Below are positions 36,781-47,700 of a stretch of 64,000 bases of DNA, piece by piece. Made by a program: the position numbers and the translations under genes. Every line of letters starts with the position of its first letter. Positions within the stretch are counted from its first letter, which is position 1. The stretch is from Rehmannia glutinosa (taxonomy: Eukaryota > Streptophyta > Magnoliopsida > Lamiales > Orobanchaceae), in the NCBI GenBank assembly GCA_016081115.2, contig JABTTQ020002621.1:496001-560000 (forward strand), read 5' to 3'. A model generated the notes under the pieces. The model was given only the letters and a program-made list of their open reading frames with translations. It made no database searches and was not told where the DNA came from.

Positions 36781-37096
36781 GACATCTGGTCAAGACGTAA
36801 AACTTAGCTTTTTGGGAGGCAACCCAAATTTTTAATCACCTTTGTTCAATTTGATTTTGATTTTTTTACTTATTAAATTTTTAATTTTTTTTGTGAGTTG
36901 TTGTGTAGGAGGAGTCACGTCAAACTCCGAGTTTTATCTAAAAAAATAAAACAAAAACAAAAAAATGAAAAATTGAAAACAAAACACACGACCATACGAA
37001 AAATACATGGTCTCTGAACTGCATAAACTGAGACCATATACACGGTCAAGCTGTGTATTTTCACATGGTCGTGTATTGGTTGAGCAGCAGCAGCAA

Positions 37097-37344
37097 TAGG
37101 GGTGGCAATTCGGGTCATCGGGTCGGGTTCGTGTTTTGCTTCAGGTTAATTTCGGGTTATACTTAAAATACATTGAAAGTTAATGAAAATTTAAAATTAA
37201 TATGTTTTAGACAAATTGGTAACATCGGGTCGTATTCGTGTTAGTCGGTTTCGAGTTTCTCATATTCGTGTTCGGATTTCTCTCAGTAACTTCGGGTCGG
37301 GTTCGTGTTCGGGTTTCGTGTCGTGTCAGGCATTGCCACCCCTA
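37097..37344. mobile_element. hAT-like MITE, 248 bp
   Basis: Ends TAGGGGTGGCAAT and ATTGCCACCCCTA are perfect 13 bp inverted repeats. Flanking octamers AGCAGCAA (37089-37096) and AGCAGCAT (37345-37352) match at 7 of 8 bases, the 8 bp duplication of the hAT superfamily. The interior is rich in CGGGT and TCGGGT repeats. It encodes no transposase. Confidence 0.85.
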
Positions 37345-37573
37345 AGCAGCATACACGGTCCGACCGTATTTTTTCACACGGATTTTCTTCCCCTTTTTAA
37401 ACTCAAACACTCCAAATTTATCCCACTTCTTCCCTTCCAAACCCAAAGTGACAAACATTTCCCTACAAATACCCCATTCCATCTTGAAAATTCTTTAATT
37501 CAACAAATCTTCAAGCTAGGGCACATATCTTCTCTCTTTCAAGAAACCCACCAGAAATTTCTTTTGTTTCTTA

Positions 37574-37977
37574 GGTGCGATTGGATGTGAGCGAGAATCC
37601 ATTCTCGTTCACCGAGAATTTTTTTGACCAAACATGCGATTGCTTATGAAAATTTTCATAAAATATATTATTCTCTCACTTTCACTTTTTCTCACTTTTT
37701 CTTTCACCAATCACATTTACACATTTTTCCACAAAAACTAATCATTATTACACATTATCCCACAAATTTCACATTCATTCACTCACACATTTCTAACTAA
37801 CAATCACTTTCAATCATTATTTTACTATTTTCACGTCAAATCAACTTTCATCATTACTTTTTCATCTCACATTCAATCACACTCTCAAAATTCATCTTTT
37901 TTCTCTCAAAAATTTTTTCACTACTATTCCGTAGCAAAATAAAAATTCTCAAAATGAAAGCATATCCAATCGCACCC
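37574..37977. mobile_element. Tourist-like (PIF/Harbinger) MITE, 404 bp
   Basis: Ends GGTGCGATTGGAT and ATCCAATCGCACCC are inverted copies, with TTA on both sides (37571-37573 and 37978-37980), the 3-base duplication typical of PIF/Harbinger. The interior is T/C-rich non-coding sequence with many TTTCAC and TCACAT strings. Confidence 0.8.
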
Positions 37978-38053
37978 TTAGCTTTTCTTTTCTTCATGTT
38001 TGGGGAGTTTATTCTCGAATTTGATTTTTTTCAAAAGCTTCAAACCCACATCA

Positions 38054-38800
38054 ATGGCTTCAAGAGAAGGATAATGTTGAGTTAGGAGAAACACGAGGAT
38101 AAGAAGGAGCCAACTCCAAACCCAAACGTGTATGAGGTTAACCAATCGGAATTCTCTAATTTCGTTCTCCTGGACGAGACGCACCAGGCTAGGTGGGAGA
38201 ATCTCTACATCCGAAGTTGGATTGTGACAAGGTATCCCGATGAACCTACTTTTATGGATTTGGGTTTATTGAATGATTTTCGTGCCTTGTGTGGGCAAAT
38301 TGATTGGGATGTTATGTAAATCAGTAATTGGACTACGTATGTGATTTTTACGCTTGAGTTTTTGAGTAGTTTGGATTGATAATTCGAAAAAAAAAATTGT
38401 TGGGAATTAGATTTAGACTAGCAAATGAGCAGAGAGAACTTTTGATTGATGATTTAAATGCAATTTATCAAACTCCGTCTTATGGGGTTGAGGAGCTTGA
38501 GGATTTCTATATGCTCGGGTTTTGGAAGGAAATAACACGGCGTGAGAATTTTTATACCGGGTACTTCTAAGGCATCGAGTATTAGGAATCCCACTTTTCG
38601 TTATGTGCAACACATAATGGCGGAAACGGTGTTTGCTAGGGAAGATAGCAAAAGAGTTATTTGGCTTTGATGTATAGTTTATGTTGTGGTCAATGGCCTC
38701 GGGAGGCGAGGTGGTGCCCAATCTTTGAGGCATTCATCCCTGCAGTTCGATCGGGTAAAGAACCAAGAGAAAAGGGGGATATGTATTGGAGGGTTAATTA
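38054..38800 (+). pseudogene. ATHILA ORF-1 type gene remnant
   Basis: The start at 38054 gives MASREG, then broken frames. The best run is 38128-38319: QSEFSNFVLLDETHQARWEN and WIVTRYPDEPTFMDLGLL, followed by TLEFLSSLD, a frame around 38410-38570 (FRLANEQRELLIDDLNAI, then EELEDFYMLGFWKEI), and NPTFRYVQHIMAETVFARE (about 38588-38645). This order matches the ATHILA ORF-1 family (Pfam PF03078), the post-pol ORF of Athila elements, whose role is not established. A copia LTR cuts it at 38805. Confidence 0.75.
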
Positions 38801-38804
38801 CACT

Positions 38805-40343
38805 TGTAGGTCCCAAGGGTGAGGTGTAAGGTTTAGAAGGGGTTGAATAAACCTTACCAAATTTTCACTTTTTAGTCTTTAAAATATTCAAAGAGTTGAC
38901 TCGAATCGACTAAGTCCTTGGGGAAAGCTAGGTTGGCTTTCTTGAAAAAAGTAACCCACTCAACAGACTTGACCGAGTTGTTGATAGTATAACTTAGTTG
39001 CGTCGGCCTATCACTTAACTTTTAGATGATTTGGTTTTAAACAATGTAAGACTTAACATCCTTTGTTAATTTTAAGCACATTTTTAACACTTGTTTTTAG
39101 CACTTGTTATTATCGGTTGATTTCGCAATTTAACTTATCGTGAGATATAAAAGTGTGCGTAAAATAAATTTCTTGAAAGTAAATGACACAACAAATATTA
39201 TAGTGGTTAGAGGATGGGGTAATTCCTCAAATTCGCTCTTCTCCAACTCTGAAGGAATCCACTAAGTAACAAATCATGTTACAAAGCGATTCTTGATCTA
39301 GAGACAACATTGATCAAAAGTCAAGCCTCCCACGACTCGACTTATTCACAAGATACCGCTTTGCTACTTGACTCCTTCAAGCCTTTGGAATTGATCACAC
39401 AACCTTACAACAAACTTGAAACTTTTGGTTCGACCTTGAACCTTACTAAAGCTCCTTCAAACTTGGAGAGTAGACCCCTTTTTGTTCTTGAAACTTTTCC
39501 TCTTCAACTGGTTGAAGTAATCTTTCCTTCATAGTGTGTGTTGAATCGAGTCCCTTCGAGTTTTAGGCTTAAGGAATGTCTTGATAAGCTTTGAGAATAT
39601 TGCAGGTTATGCTTGCTTGATAATTGCTTGATTCATTCTTGTAAATCGTCACCTTTTCTCAAATGCTTCCTCAGCCTTTTATAGTGCTCATTTGAAAATT
39701 TACCCGTTTAAGAGATAGGCTATTCAAAATGACACTTTTTTGTTCGTTGGCTTGTCTTTTCTTGGCCTACAACATTGTGATATTGACCATTCCTCGTATT
39801 AAATGACTATGCAGCTTTACAGTGCCTAACACATGCTTCAGTGTTTCCCATTGGTTTATTCCTTTTGCATATTTCGGGACAAACACTTTAAGACTGGCAA
39901 CTTGGACTTATTACTATATTGAGTAATATCCTTGACTTCCTTCCAACGGATCAATGTCAGTCGTCATGACTTGACTGCTGCCTTTTACCCCTTTGACTTG
40001 AGTCTGCTCCAATCATATGGGAATGACTCAACTGTCAATTCAACTGTTAGACTTGGCTCTTTTCGATTTTGATGACACTTCCATATCCTTTACACAATCG
40101 TTCCTCAATGGCTCTCTTTCAATTCGAGTCCGCACCTTCCATCTTGACCACACTCAATCGACATACGATTGGTCTTCACTCTAGTCTTCAGTTGACTTCT
40201 TGCATTCTTCGACATAGCTGACTTCATTCAACTCTTTCTTTCCTATCTATTATAATATAGAAATACAAGGAAGATAGAGTGCCAACTTGCTATTCTAAGT
40301 TTTACATGGTATCATGAAAATCTAATAAATAAATTTGCTAACA
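38805..40343 (-). mobile_element. copia LTR copy 2 (3' LTR of the short element)
   Basis: 1539 bp. On the minus strand it starts TGTTAGCAAATTT and ends CCTTGGGACCTACA. It is clearly homologous to 40842-42369 but with many scattered differences and indels. The overlapping small frames on both strands are not genes. Confidence 0.85.
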
Positions 40344-40841
40344 ATTTTTCCCTTTTTGATGATGCCAAAACTTAAATAAATAAAAACAAGAAACACAAGC
40401 AAAGGTCAATAACAAATAATGTATGCTTTGAATATGTCCATTTTATTGATCATAACATTCTTGTCCTATACAATGTTTACAAAATGTATCAAAGCTTATA
40501 CATATATTGAATTACAACATGTATCGAGAGCTAAGTTACAAAGGTATCGGAGCATTATTACAAAGTACTTACAATGTGTATTTACAATACAAGAAAATAC
40601 ATGATGGGTTCTGGCCGTCTTCAACGCCTTGATGCTTCCTTCTTCTCTTCATCTTAGCTCTCCTTCTGTCATCGTCTGCTCTTCTCCTCTTCCTCTCTTC
40701 TTCCTCCTTCGTCTTCTCATAGGCACGCCTAGCAGCAGGGTCATCCCTACACTGCCTTTCTTCCCATTCTCGCGTCACCCTATCATTCTCGGAACCAATG
40801 CGATGCGGAAGGCTCAATGAACCAATCTCTCTGATACCACT
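40344..40841 (-). pseudogene. Interior of the short copia element: leader fused to extra-ORF tail
   Basis: On the minus strand the primer site (CTCTGATACCA on plus, 40829-40839) lies two bases from the 5' LTR. A frame then runs from inside the LTR end (40853) to 40569: the leader-derived GPTSGIREIGSLSLPHRI passes without a break into a highly charged tail (TREWEERQCRDD, RKRRRADDDRRRAKMKRRR). The tail corresponds to the C-terminal end of the extra ORF of element X. A polypurine tract, CATCAAAAAGGGAAAAAT, adjoins the 3' LTR. The internal deletion therefore ran from the leader to the end of the extra ORF. Confidence 0.7.
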
Positions 40842-42369
40842 TGTAGGTCCCAAGGGGTGTGGTGTAAGGTTTAGAGGGGGGAGGGGGTTGAATAAACCTT
40901 ACCAAATTTTCACTTTTAGTCTTTTTAAGAATTTCAGCAGAGTTGACTCAAATCAGCTAAGTCCTTGGAGGACAACTAGGTTGTCTTATTTCAGCTAAGT
41001 TACCAACTCAACATACTGGACTGAGCTGTTGATAGTATAACTGGGCTGCGTCAACTAACACTTAACTTTTTAGTGATTTGGTTTTTAATAGCGGAAGACT
41101 TAACACCCTTTTTTAATTTTAAGCTTGTTTTTAATACTTGTTTTAGCACTTGTTATTGTCAGTTAGATAGCAAAATAACTTATCAGCAGATATGAAAATA
41201 TAAGCAAGAAAGTAAATGCTGAAAGTAAATGATACAAGCAAATTTATAGTGGTTCGAGGATGGAGTAATTCCTCTAATCCACTCTTCTCCAACTCCTGGA
41301 GGAATACACTAAGTAACAAATCAAGTTACAAAACAGTTCTCAGTCTAGAGATAGCCTTGATCACACAGTTGGCTTCTCCTGTGACTCAGCGTCTTCACAA
41401 GACAACTCCCTTCAAGTCTTTGGAATTGATTACACAGCCTTCCAACAAACTTGAACTCCTGGTTCGACCTAAAACCTTTCTACAGCTCCTTCAACTTGGA
41501 GAGTAGACCCCTTTTTCATTCTTTAAACTTTTCCTCTTCAACTGGTTGAAGTAATCTTTACTTCAAAAAGTGTGTTGGATCGAGTTCCTTCGAGTTTTAG
41601 GCTTGAGAAATTTCTTAATAAGCTTGAGAATATTGCAGGTTATGCTTGCTTGATTCGTTCATGATTGGTTCAGTTTACATTTTCTCAAATGCTTCCTCAG
41701 CCTTTTATAGTGCACATTTGAAAATTTGCTCGTTGAAGAGATAGGCTATTTTCAAATGAAACTTCTTGTTTGTTGGCTTGTCTTTTCTTGGCCTGCAGAG
41801 ATGTGATGTTGACCCTTCCTCGTATTAAATGGTTCTTCAGCATTACAAGGTCTGACACATGCTCCAGTGTTTCCCATGGGCTTATTCATTTTGCATGTTT
41901 CTCGGCCAAACACTTTAAGACCTCGCAGTTTGGACTTATTACTATATCGAGTAGTATCATTGACTTTCTTCCAATAGATCAAAATCAGTTGTCTTGACTT
42001 GATGCCGCCTTTACCCCTTGACTTGAGTCTGCTCCAAACATATGGGAGTGTCTCAACTGTCACTTCAACTATTAGACTTGGCTTCCTTTCGACTTGGTCG
42101 ACACTTCCTTATACTTTAAACAGTTGTTCCTCACCAGCCCTCTCCTTCATTCGAGTCCTTGTCTTTCATCATGGCCATACTCGGTGACACACAATGGAGT
42201 CTTCGCTCTAGTCGTAGTTGACTTCTCACATTCTTCGACATAGCTGACTTCACTCTGCTCTCTCAGTCCTATATATTACAACATAGAATTATAAGGAAAA
42301 TGGGGTGCTAACTTCATAATCTAAGTTTTACATGGTATCATCAAAATCTAACAAATAAAATTCCTAACA
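40842..42369 (-). mobile_element. copia LTR copy 3 (5' LTR of the short element)
   Basis: 1528 bp. On the minus strand it starts TGTTAGGAATTTT and ends CCTTGGGACCTACA, followed by AG and the Met-tRNA-type primer site TGGTATCAGAG. Its outer edge abuts the Tat-like tandem repeats at 42370. Confidence 0.85.
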
Positions 42370-42915
42370 ATTTGTGCGCCCTTGGCAAAATTTTCATTTT
42401 TTCCCCTTAAAGTTTATTCGTGCACACCTAACAAAATTTTCATTTTTTCCCAAGGGACCTAAAGTGTTTAGGGCTCAACGCGTTCCATGAGGGTTTATGC
42501 CTGTGCCCTTGGAAAAATTTTCAATTTTTTCCCAATAGACCTAAGGTGGTAAGAGCTCAGCTCGACCCCTTTCGGTTTGTTCGTGCACCTTTGGACAAAT
42601 TTTCAGAATTTTCCCAAGCGACCTAAGGTAGTAAGAGCTCAACTCGTCCCTCTAGGGTTTATTCGAGCGCCCTTGGTAAAATTTTCAAAATGTTTCCCAA
42701 GGGACTTAAGGTGCTAAGAGCTCGGCTTGTACCCTTTCGGTTTCTTTGTGCACCTTTGGCAAAAATTTTCAAAATTTTCCCAAGGGACCTAAGGTGGTAA
42801 GAACTCAGCTCGTCCCCTTAGGGCTTATTCATGCGCCCTTGCAAACAATTTCAAAAATTTTCCCGAGGGACCTAAGGTGGTTAGAGCTCAAGTCGTCCCT
42901 TAGTGTTTTTGTGAG
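42370..42915 (-). repeat. 82-83 bp tandem repeat, 3' region of the Tat-like element
   Basis: About six and a half units with the landmark CCTAAGGTGGTAAGAGCTC at about 42458, 42540, 42622, 42705, 42788 and 42871, so the spacing is 82-83 bp. Each unit also has GCGCCCTTGGCAAAATTTTC and TTTTCCCAAGGGA, whose CCTTGG and CCAAGG arms could pair. The array lies just downstream of the minus-strand integrase. Tandem repeats 3' of pol are known in Tat/Ogre-type elements. Confidence 0.8.
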
Positions 42916-42999
42916 AAATGTTTCAAAAGGTGATTTCATCTCATTTCATTATACTTACAAGCACTAAACATAATATTTCTTCAAATGGCATTCTATGGC

Positions 43000-43860
43000 C
43001 TTAGCTCTTTGCGCCCTTCCAATTCCTCCATTCGTATGCCCCTTGGCTATGACCTTGATTACCTTGGAGGGTCCTTCACATTTGTCTTCAAATTTTCCCA
43101 TGACTTTTCAGGTGCATCGCCTAGCCTCAAGACTAAGTTTCCCACTTGGAAGTTCCTCCTCTTGACTCTCTTTTCATACGATGATTTCAGCAGACTTTTA
43201 CTAGCTTCCATCCTCGGATACACCCCTCTTGCTTTTCTTACGGATCGTCAAGTGTTTCTCTGATTACTCATTTAATCCTTCTTCAAAGGTGTTTATGCAA
43301 AGTGTGATTCCATGCCTATTTCAACAAGTATGACTATAATTGCCCCATAAACTAGGCTAAACGGGGTTTCTCTTATTGCTTCTTTCGGGGTAGTTCGATT
43401 GTCCCATAAGACTGATCGCAACTCATCTACCCAACCTCTACCCACTTTATCTAACCTCGACTTTTATACCCCCTACCAAGGACTGTTAGTTATGTCAACT
43501 TGTCAATTAGTTTGTGGGTGAGCTACCGAGGTGAAATGTTGCCGCACCTTCATTTTTATGCACCAAGCATGAATATTCTTTCCCTGGAGTCGGGCCCCAT
43601 TATCTGGGGAAGGGACCCACAATATAAATAACCCACTTGGAGAAAGGCCAATATGAGCTCATTACCCCCAACCATTTTGATGGTGGTGAATCGATGGACC
43701 GTGCTTTTGGAATTTCTCGCATATCCGTATCAAGCCCTATGTGTCTTCTTTTAAATTGGGTCAAAAATACCCAGCTCTGATGACTTTCCGCGCTAAAGCA
43801 CGACCTCCGATATGAGCTACACACACTCTCTTATACACCTATTTCAACACAAACGACCAT
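43000..43860 (-). pseudogene. gypsy integrase remnant (Tat/Retand-like)
   Basis: Minus-strand frames give the integrase zinc-region tail and start of the catalytic core, ending SSYWPFSKWVIYIVGPFPR (about 43600-43660), where the WPF...W...GPFP signature is typical of plant Tat/Athila-type integrases. Lower coordinates hold the core's later part, including INTFEEGLNE (about 43265-43295). The C-terminal tail KSWENLKT and RIRMEELEGRKELRP-like text is near 43010-43110. It should insert element DNA into chromosomes; stops and deletions make it dead. The RNase H expected before it is missing. Confidence 0.75.
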
Positions 43861-43865
43861 TCACT

Positions 43866-44585
43866 CTAAGAAAAACATCTTAGGGCCATAGTCTTCATTT
43901 CCCATTCAGCTGGGAGGCTTCTTAAGATCTTCATACACGTTTTCTTTTGTGTGTATTCCTTCCCAAGAGCCGAAAGCTCATTTGTGATTTTAGTGAAACG
44001 GCATCCGGTGATCCATGGTTTTACTCGCAAGCATTTGAAATTTTCAAAATTTTGAACAATAACAGACAATTTATTTTCTTTAATTTGTTCGATCCTTCAC
44101 AAATTAAAGTTAATTTATTCCAGATTTCTTTTGCGGATTTACAATATTTGACTTTATTGAACATTGCTTTGTCCAATGTCTTGTAGAGTATGTCCTTGGT
44201 CACATTATCCAAGTTGTATCTCTTCCTATCTTCATTTGTCCACTCGATCCTTGGTTTTTCAACCATGGTGGTCTTTCCTCAAAGAACAACTTCTCCTTCA
44301 ATTGCGGTACACTCTTCTTCTGATCGTGTTCACTTTTAGTATTTGCGTGGCCCATCCTCTATCACAAGCCACATTTCATCATGTAATGCAGATAGATGAG
44401 CCTGCATACGAATTTTCCAATCATCAAATTCTTCAACAGTAACATAAGAATACATGTCAGATTTGCTTCCATGATAATAACTTTGCTTAAAATGAAAGAT
44501 TTTGAAAATACAAGTGTTTGAAACCTTTTTGAAACGATAGAGATATAGTTCAATAACCAGTGCGGAAGGCTCAATGAACCAACCG
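43866..44585 (-). pseudogene. copia gag remnant (UBN2 type) of element Y
   Basis: On the minus strand: WTNEDRKRYNLDNVTKDIL, then CKSAKEIWNKLTLICEG (44266-44100), then RFTKITNELSALGKEYTQKK and ILRSLPAEWEMKT (44020-43880). These are the conserved blocks of the copia gag UBN2 family (PF14223). The downstream zinc knuckle, protease and pol are missing; the copy ends near 43866 against gypsy integrase. The position just after LTR copy 4 and its primer site shows that this is the 5' end of a minus-strand copia element. Confidence 0.85.
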
Positions 44586-44596
44586 CTCTTATACCA
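44586..44596 (-). promoter_or_regulatory. copia primer-binding site, element Y
   Basis: CTCTTATACCA on the plus strand reads TGGTATAAGAG on the minus strand, one mismatch from the Met-tRNA-type TGGTATCAGAG, two bases after the LTR end. Confidence 0.8.
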
Positions 44597-44598
44597 CT

Positions 44599-46100
44599 TG
44601 TAGGTCCCAAGGGGTGTGAGTAAGGTTTAGAAGGGGGGGTTGAATAAACCTTACCAAATTTTTAATTTTAGTCCTTTTAAATTACAACGAGTTTACTCAA
44701 ACAACTATGTCCTTGAGAGACACTAAGTTAGTTATTCACTAAATTAGCCACTCAAAGCCGGGCTCGATCTGTTGTTGATAGAATAACTCTACTACATTTT
44801 AACTTAAACTTAACTTGGTGGTTTGGTTTTATCATGGAAGATTTAAGCTTGTTTTAAACACTCGATTTTTAGCACTTGGTTATTAATCAGTTGGATAGCA
44901 AATATGATTCTATCAGCAGATAAAAAGTAAATATGCAGGAAGATAAATATGCTGAAAGTAAATGACACAAATATTTTTATAGAGGTTCGAAGATGGGGTA
45001 ATTCTTCTAATCCTCTCTTCTCCAACTCCTGGAGGAATCCACTAAGTAACGGATCAGTTTACAAAGTTGTGAACAGTCTGGAGACAGCCTTGATCACACA
45101 GTTGGGTTCTCTTGCGACTCAGCTTCTTCACAGGGCAGTTGCCTTGCTACTTCAGCTCACTTCTCAAGTTCTTGGATTCGATCATGAATCCCTCCAACAA
45201 ACTTCATAATGGTTCGACCTATAACCTTTCTACAATCCTAGCTTGGATAGTAGACAACTTTGATTTCTTCAAAAGTTTCCTCTTCAGCAGATTTGAAGTT
45301 GTCTTTCCTTCACTACTTGTGTTGGATCGATTTCTTTCGAGTTTCAGGCTTGAGGATTTTCTTGAATATTCTTGAGAATATTGCAGGTTAAATGCTTGAA
45401 TAATGCTTGCTTGTTCATGGTTCAGGTAATAATGGTAACCTCTTCTCAATAACTTCCTCAGCCTTTTATAGTGCACATTCAAATTTTGCCCGTTGAAGAG
45501 ATATGCTAATTTCAAATACTTTTGTTCATTGGCTTGTCTTGTTGCAATCCTTGATGTTGAATTTCCTCGTATTAAATGTCTTCGCAAAGATCGCAGTGCA
45601 CGATACAAGGTGCGAAGTATTTCCCATTGGTTTATTCCTTTTGCACAATGGGGACTAACACTTTAGACCTACCAACTTTGACATATTACTAATTGAGTAA
45701 TATTCTTGACTTTAATCAACGGATCTAAGTCAGTTGTCTTGACTAGACTGCTGTCTTTACCCCAGGTGACTTGAGTCAGCTCCAGTCATTGGATAACTCA
45801 ATTGTCACTTCAACTTTGAGACTTGGCTTCTTGAGATGACTTGGTGACACTTCTTGCGCTTGTTCCTCGGTGACACTCCTTGATCGAGTCCTTGACTTCC
45901 TTCTTGGCCATACTCGGTGACAAATAACGAGTCTTCAATCTAGTCCGCATTTGACTTATTGTATTCCTTGGCATAGTGACTTGATTTCCTTTTTTCAGCC
46001 CTATCTATTACAATACAAATTACAAGGAAAATGGGGTGCCAACTTTCTAGTTTAAGTTTTACATGGTATCATCAAAATATACTCAATAAATTTCCTAACA
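44599..46100 (-). mobile_element. copia LTR copy 4 (5' LTR of element Y)
   Basis: 1502 bp. On the minus strand it starts TGTTAGGAAATTT and ends CCTTGGGACCTACA. It is most like copies 2 and 3 but has its own indels. It interrupts the Tat-like reverse transcriptase, which ends at 46101. Only gag of this element remains downstream. Confidence 0.85.
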
Positions 46101-47139
46101 TCCTTCATGTGAGCCGATGCGCTTTGTTGGCACACGCGGGGTTGCCATATCTATACCGCTCTTACCTTCTCAAGATTCACCCTATACCCTTTTTAGTGAA
46201 CATGTACCCCAGGAATCTTGTAAGATCTCACTTCAAACGAGCACTTAGATGGATTCTCGCTTTAGTCCATATATCCTTATCTTGAGAAGGTTTCCGCGGA
46301 TCTCGTATGCGAATCGGCTTGCCTATATTCAACTAACATGTCGTCCACATAAACTTCCATTTATCTCCCTAATTGATCCTTGAACATTCTATCCATGAGC
46401 CTTTGGTAAGTGTCTCTGCGTTCTTCAATTCGAATGGCATGACCACATGACAATAAGTACCGAGGATGTTATAAAGCTCACTCTTATCTCGATCTTGTTC
46501 CGCCAACCTAATTTGGTGGTGCCTTGATATGCATTAATCATGCTTAATAGCTCATATCTAGAGGTCGAGTCGACCAAATGATTGATTCTTGGCAATGGAT
46601 AATGATCCTTAGGGAAGGCTTTGTTGAGATCACAAAAATCAATGCATATTCTAAACTTTTCTCCTCTTGCTTTTGAACCGCATTCAATAACTATTCACTT
46701 TATTGGATTTCTTTTACGTGCTTGACCTCCAAAAGTTTCATCACCTCCCCTTGAATAATCACGGTCCTTCTCCATCCAAAAGGGTCGTCTTTTTGCTTGC
46801 ATCGGCCTTCTTTGTGGGTCGACGCCGAGGTGGCTTATCACTTGGCTTGGATCGACCCCCGGGGCTCCCATCGTCCAAGCAAACACATCCTTATTCTCCT
46901 CGAAAGCACATTATTTCATGAGTTAGACCTAGACTCAACTACGTTCCTACCGGCAATTTTCCTAGGTCTCCCAAGTATTAGCTCTACACTCATTAGTGCT
47001 TCCTCCGGCTTTACACTTTGCAGATTAGGGGCATGTTTTTTTCCTTTTTTTCAAGCTTCAAGGTCTTTGTCTCCCTTTCTCCCTCCATATCCTTTCTCTT
47101 TATTTTTATGCTCCTCTTTCCTAATGATGTCCACTTAAC
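46101..47139 (-). pseudogene. gypsy reverse transcriptase remnant (Tat/Retand-like)
   Basis: The minus strand gives the RT entry motif CIDFCDLNKAFPKDHYPLPR (about 46570-46640), YELLSMINAYQG and the catalytic YVDD (46340-46351, RC of GTCGTCCACATA). The domain is cut at 46101 by copia LTR copy 4, which removes the RT thumb and RNase H. 46690-47139 is the linker from protease to RT, in broken frames. The RT-before-integrase order marks Ty3/gypsy. Confidence 0.85.
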
Positions 47140-47700
47140 ATTTTCGGGCCACTAGGGATCTCCCAGCACTTCTCCTATCGCCTCTCCCACCACGAATTTT
47201 AATTTCATATGGAATGTTGAAAGAATTGATTGAAAAGAATTAAGAGCAGGTCTACCTATTTTGAAATTATAGGCAGAGTTTGAGTTTACAATAAGGAAAG
47301 TTACCTTTCGGGTTTTCTGGGTTGGATGTGTTCCCAAAGAAACTGGTAACAACAACTTCCCTACATGCTCCACCACCACTCATCTGAACCCAAAAAGATT
47401 TGTATCCAACGGTTTTATATACATTTCAGTCTCCATCTTTAGGTATCGTCATATAATATGATATTGATAGATCTTTTTGTATCCACCATGGATTGAGCCA
47501 CTTCCAAACCTGCTTCATGGTAGCCGTGATTACCAATGCGTTCTTGTGGGAGTTGCAACTCCCTTGAGACCATTCTAACCAAAAGATATTAATGGTTTCA
47601 TCCTCTCTTTTCCACCTCAAATACAACTCCCCATTTATGTTGGGCACGTGCCTCCCTTGCTCAATTAGAATCTCCTTCAGTGGTGCCCACTGCTATCATT
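47140..47700 (-). pseudogene. gypsy protease region remnant (Tat/Retand-like)
   Basis: The minus strand at 47379-47152 reads NSNSAYNFKIGRPALNSFQS then STFHMKLKF, the conserved C-terminal part of Tat-type aspartic protease. Upstream, 47647-47426 carries the N-terminal part, including EWSQGSCNSHKNALVITATM. A frameshift separates the two, and the catalytic Asp segment is not intact in one frame. Confidence 0.75.

Larger units (their letters stand above)
36781..38804 (+). mobile_element. Athila 3' segment (post-pol block to ATHILA ORF-1)
   Basis: It begins with the Athila post-pol block, GACGTAAAACTTAGC and GGGAGGCAACCCAAA (36796-36830), then CGTGTA/ACACGG palindromic motifs (36985-37080, 37345-37385), a C/T-rich untranslated stretch, and the ATHILA ORF-1 type gene from 38054. 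Two MITEs have inserted (37097-37344 and 37574-37977). Its left edge abuts truncated copia pol and its right edge a copia LTR. The LTR and gag of this copy are not joined to it. Confidence 0.75.
38805..42369 (-). mobile_element. Short copia element: two full LTRs around a 498 bp interior
   Basis: On the minus strand: 5' LTR 42369-40842, primer site 40839-40829, interior, polypurine tract, 3' LTR 40343-38805. Both LTRs are about 1.53 kb. The arrangement is correct for a retrotransposon, but gag and pol are absent. The flanks ACACT (38800-38804) and ATTTG (42370-42374) do not match, and one side is Athila while the other is Tat-like sequence. So either the ends were rearranged after insertion or the unit arose by recombination between two elements. 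Confidence 0.8.

Noticed and set aside
27904..46105. One large copia element bounded by LTR copies 1 and 4, with TCGTT and TCCTT as a target duplication
   Set aside because: The match is only four of five bases, the two flanks are different elements (Athila and Tat-like), and Athila and Tat pieces lie between.
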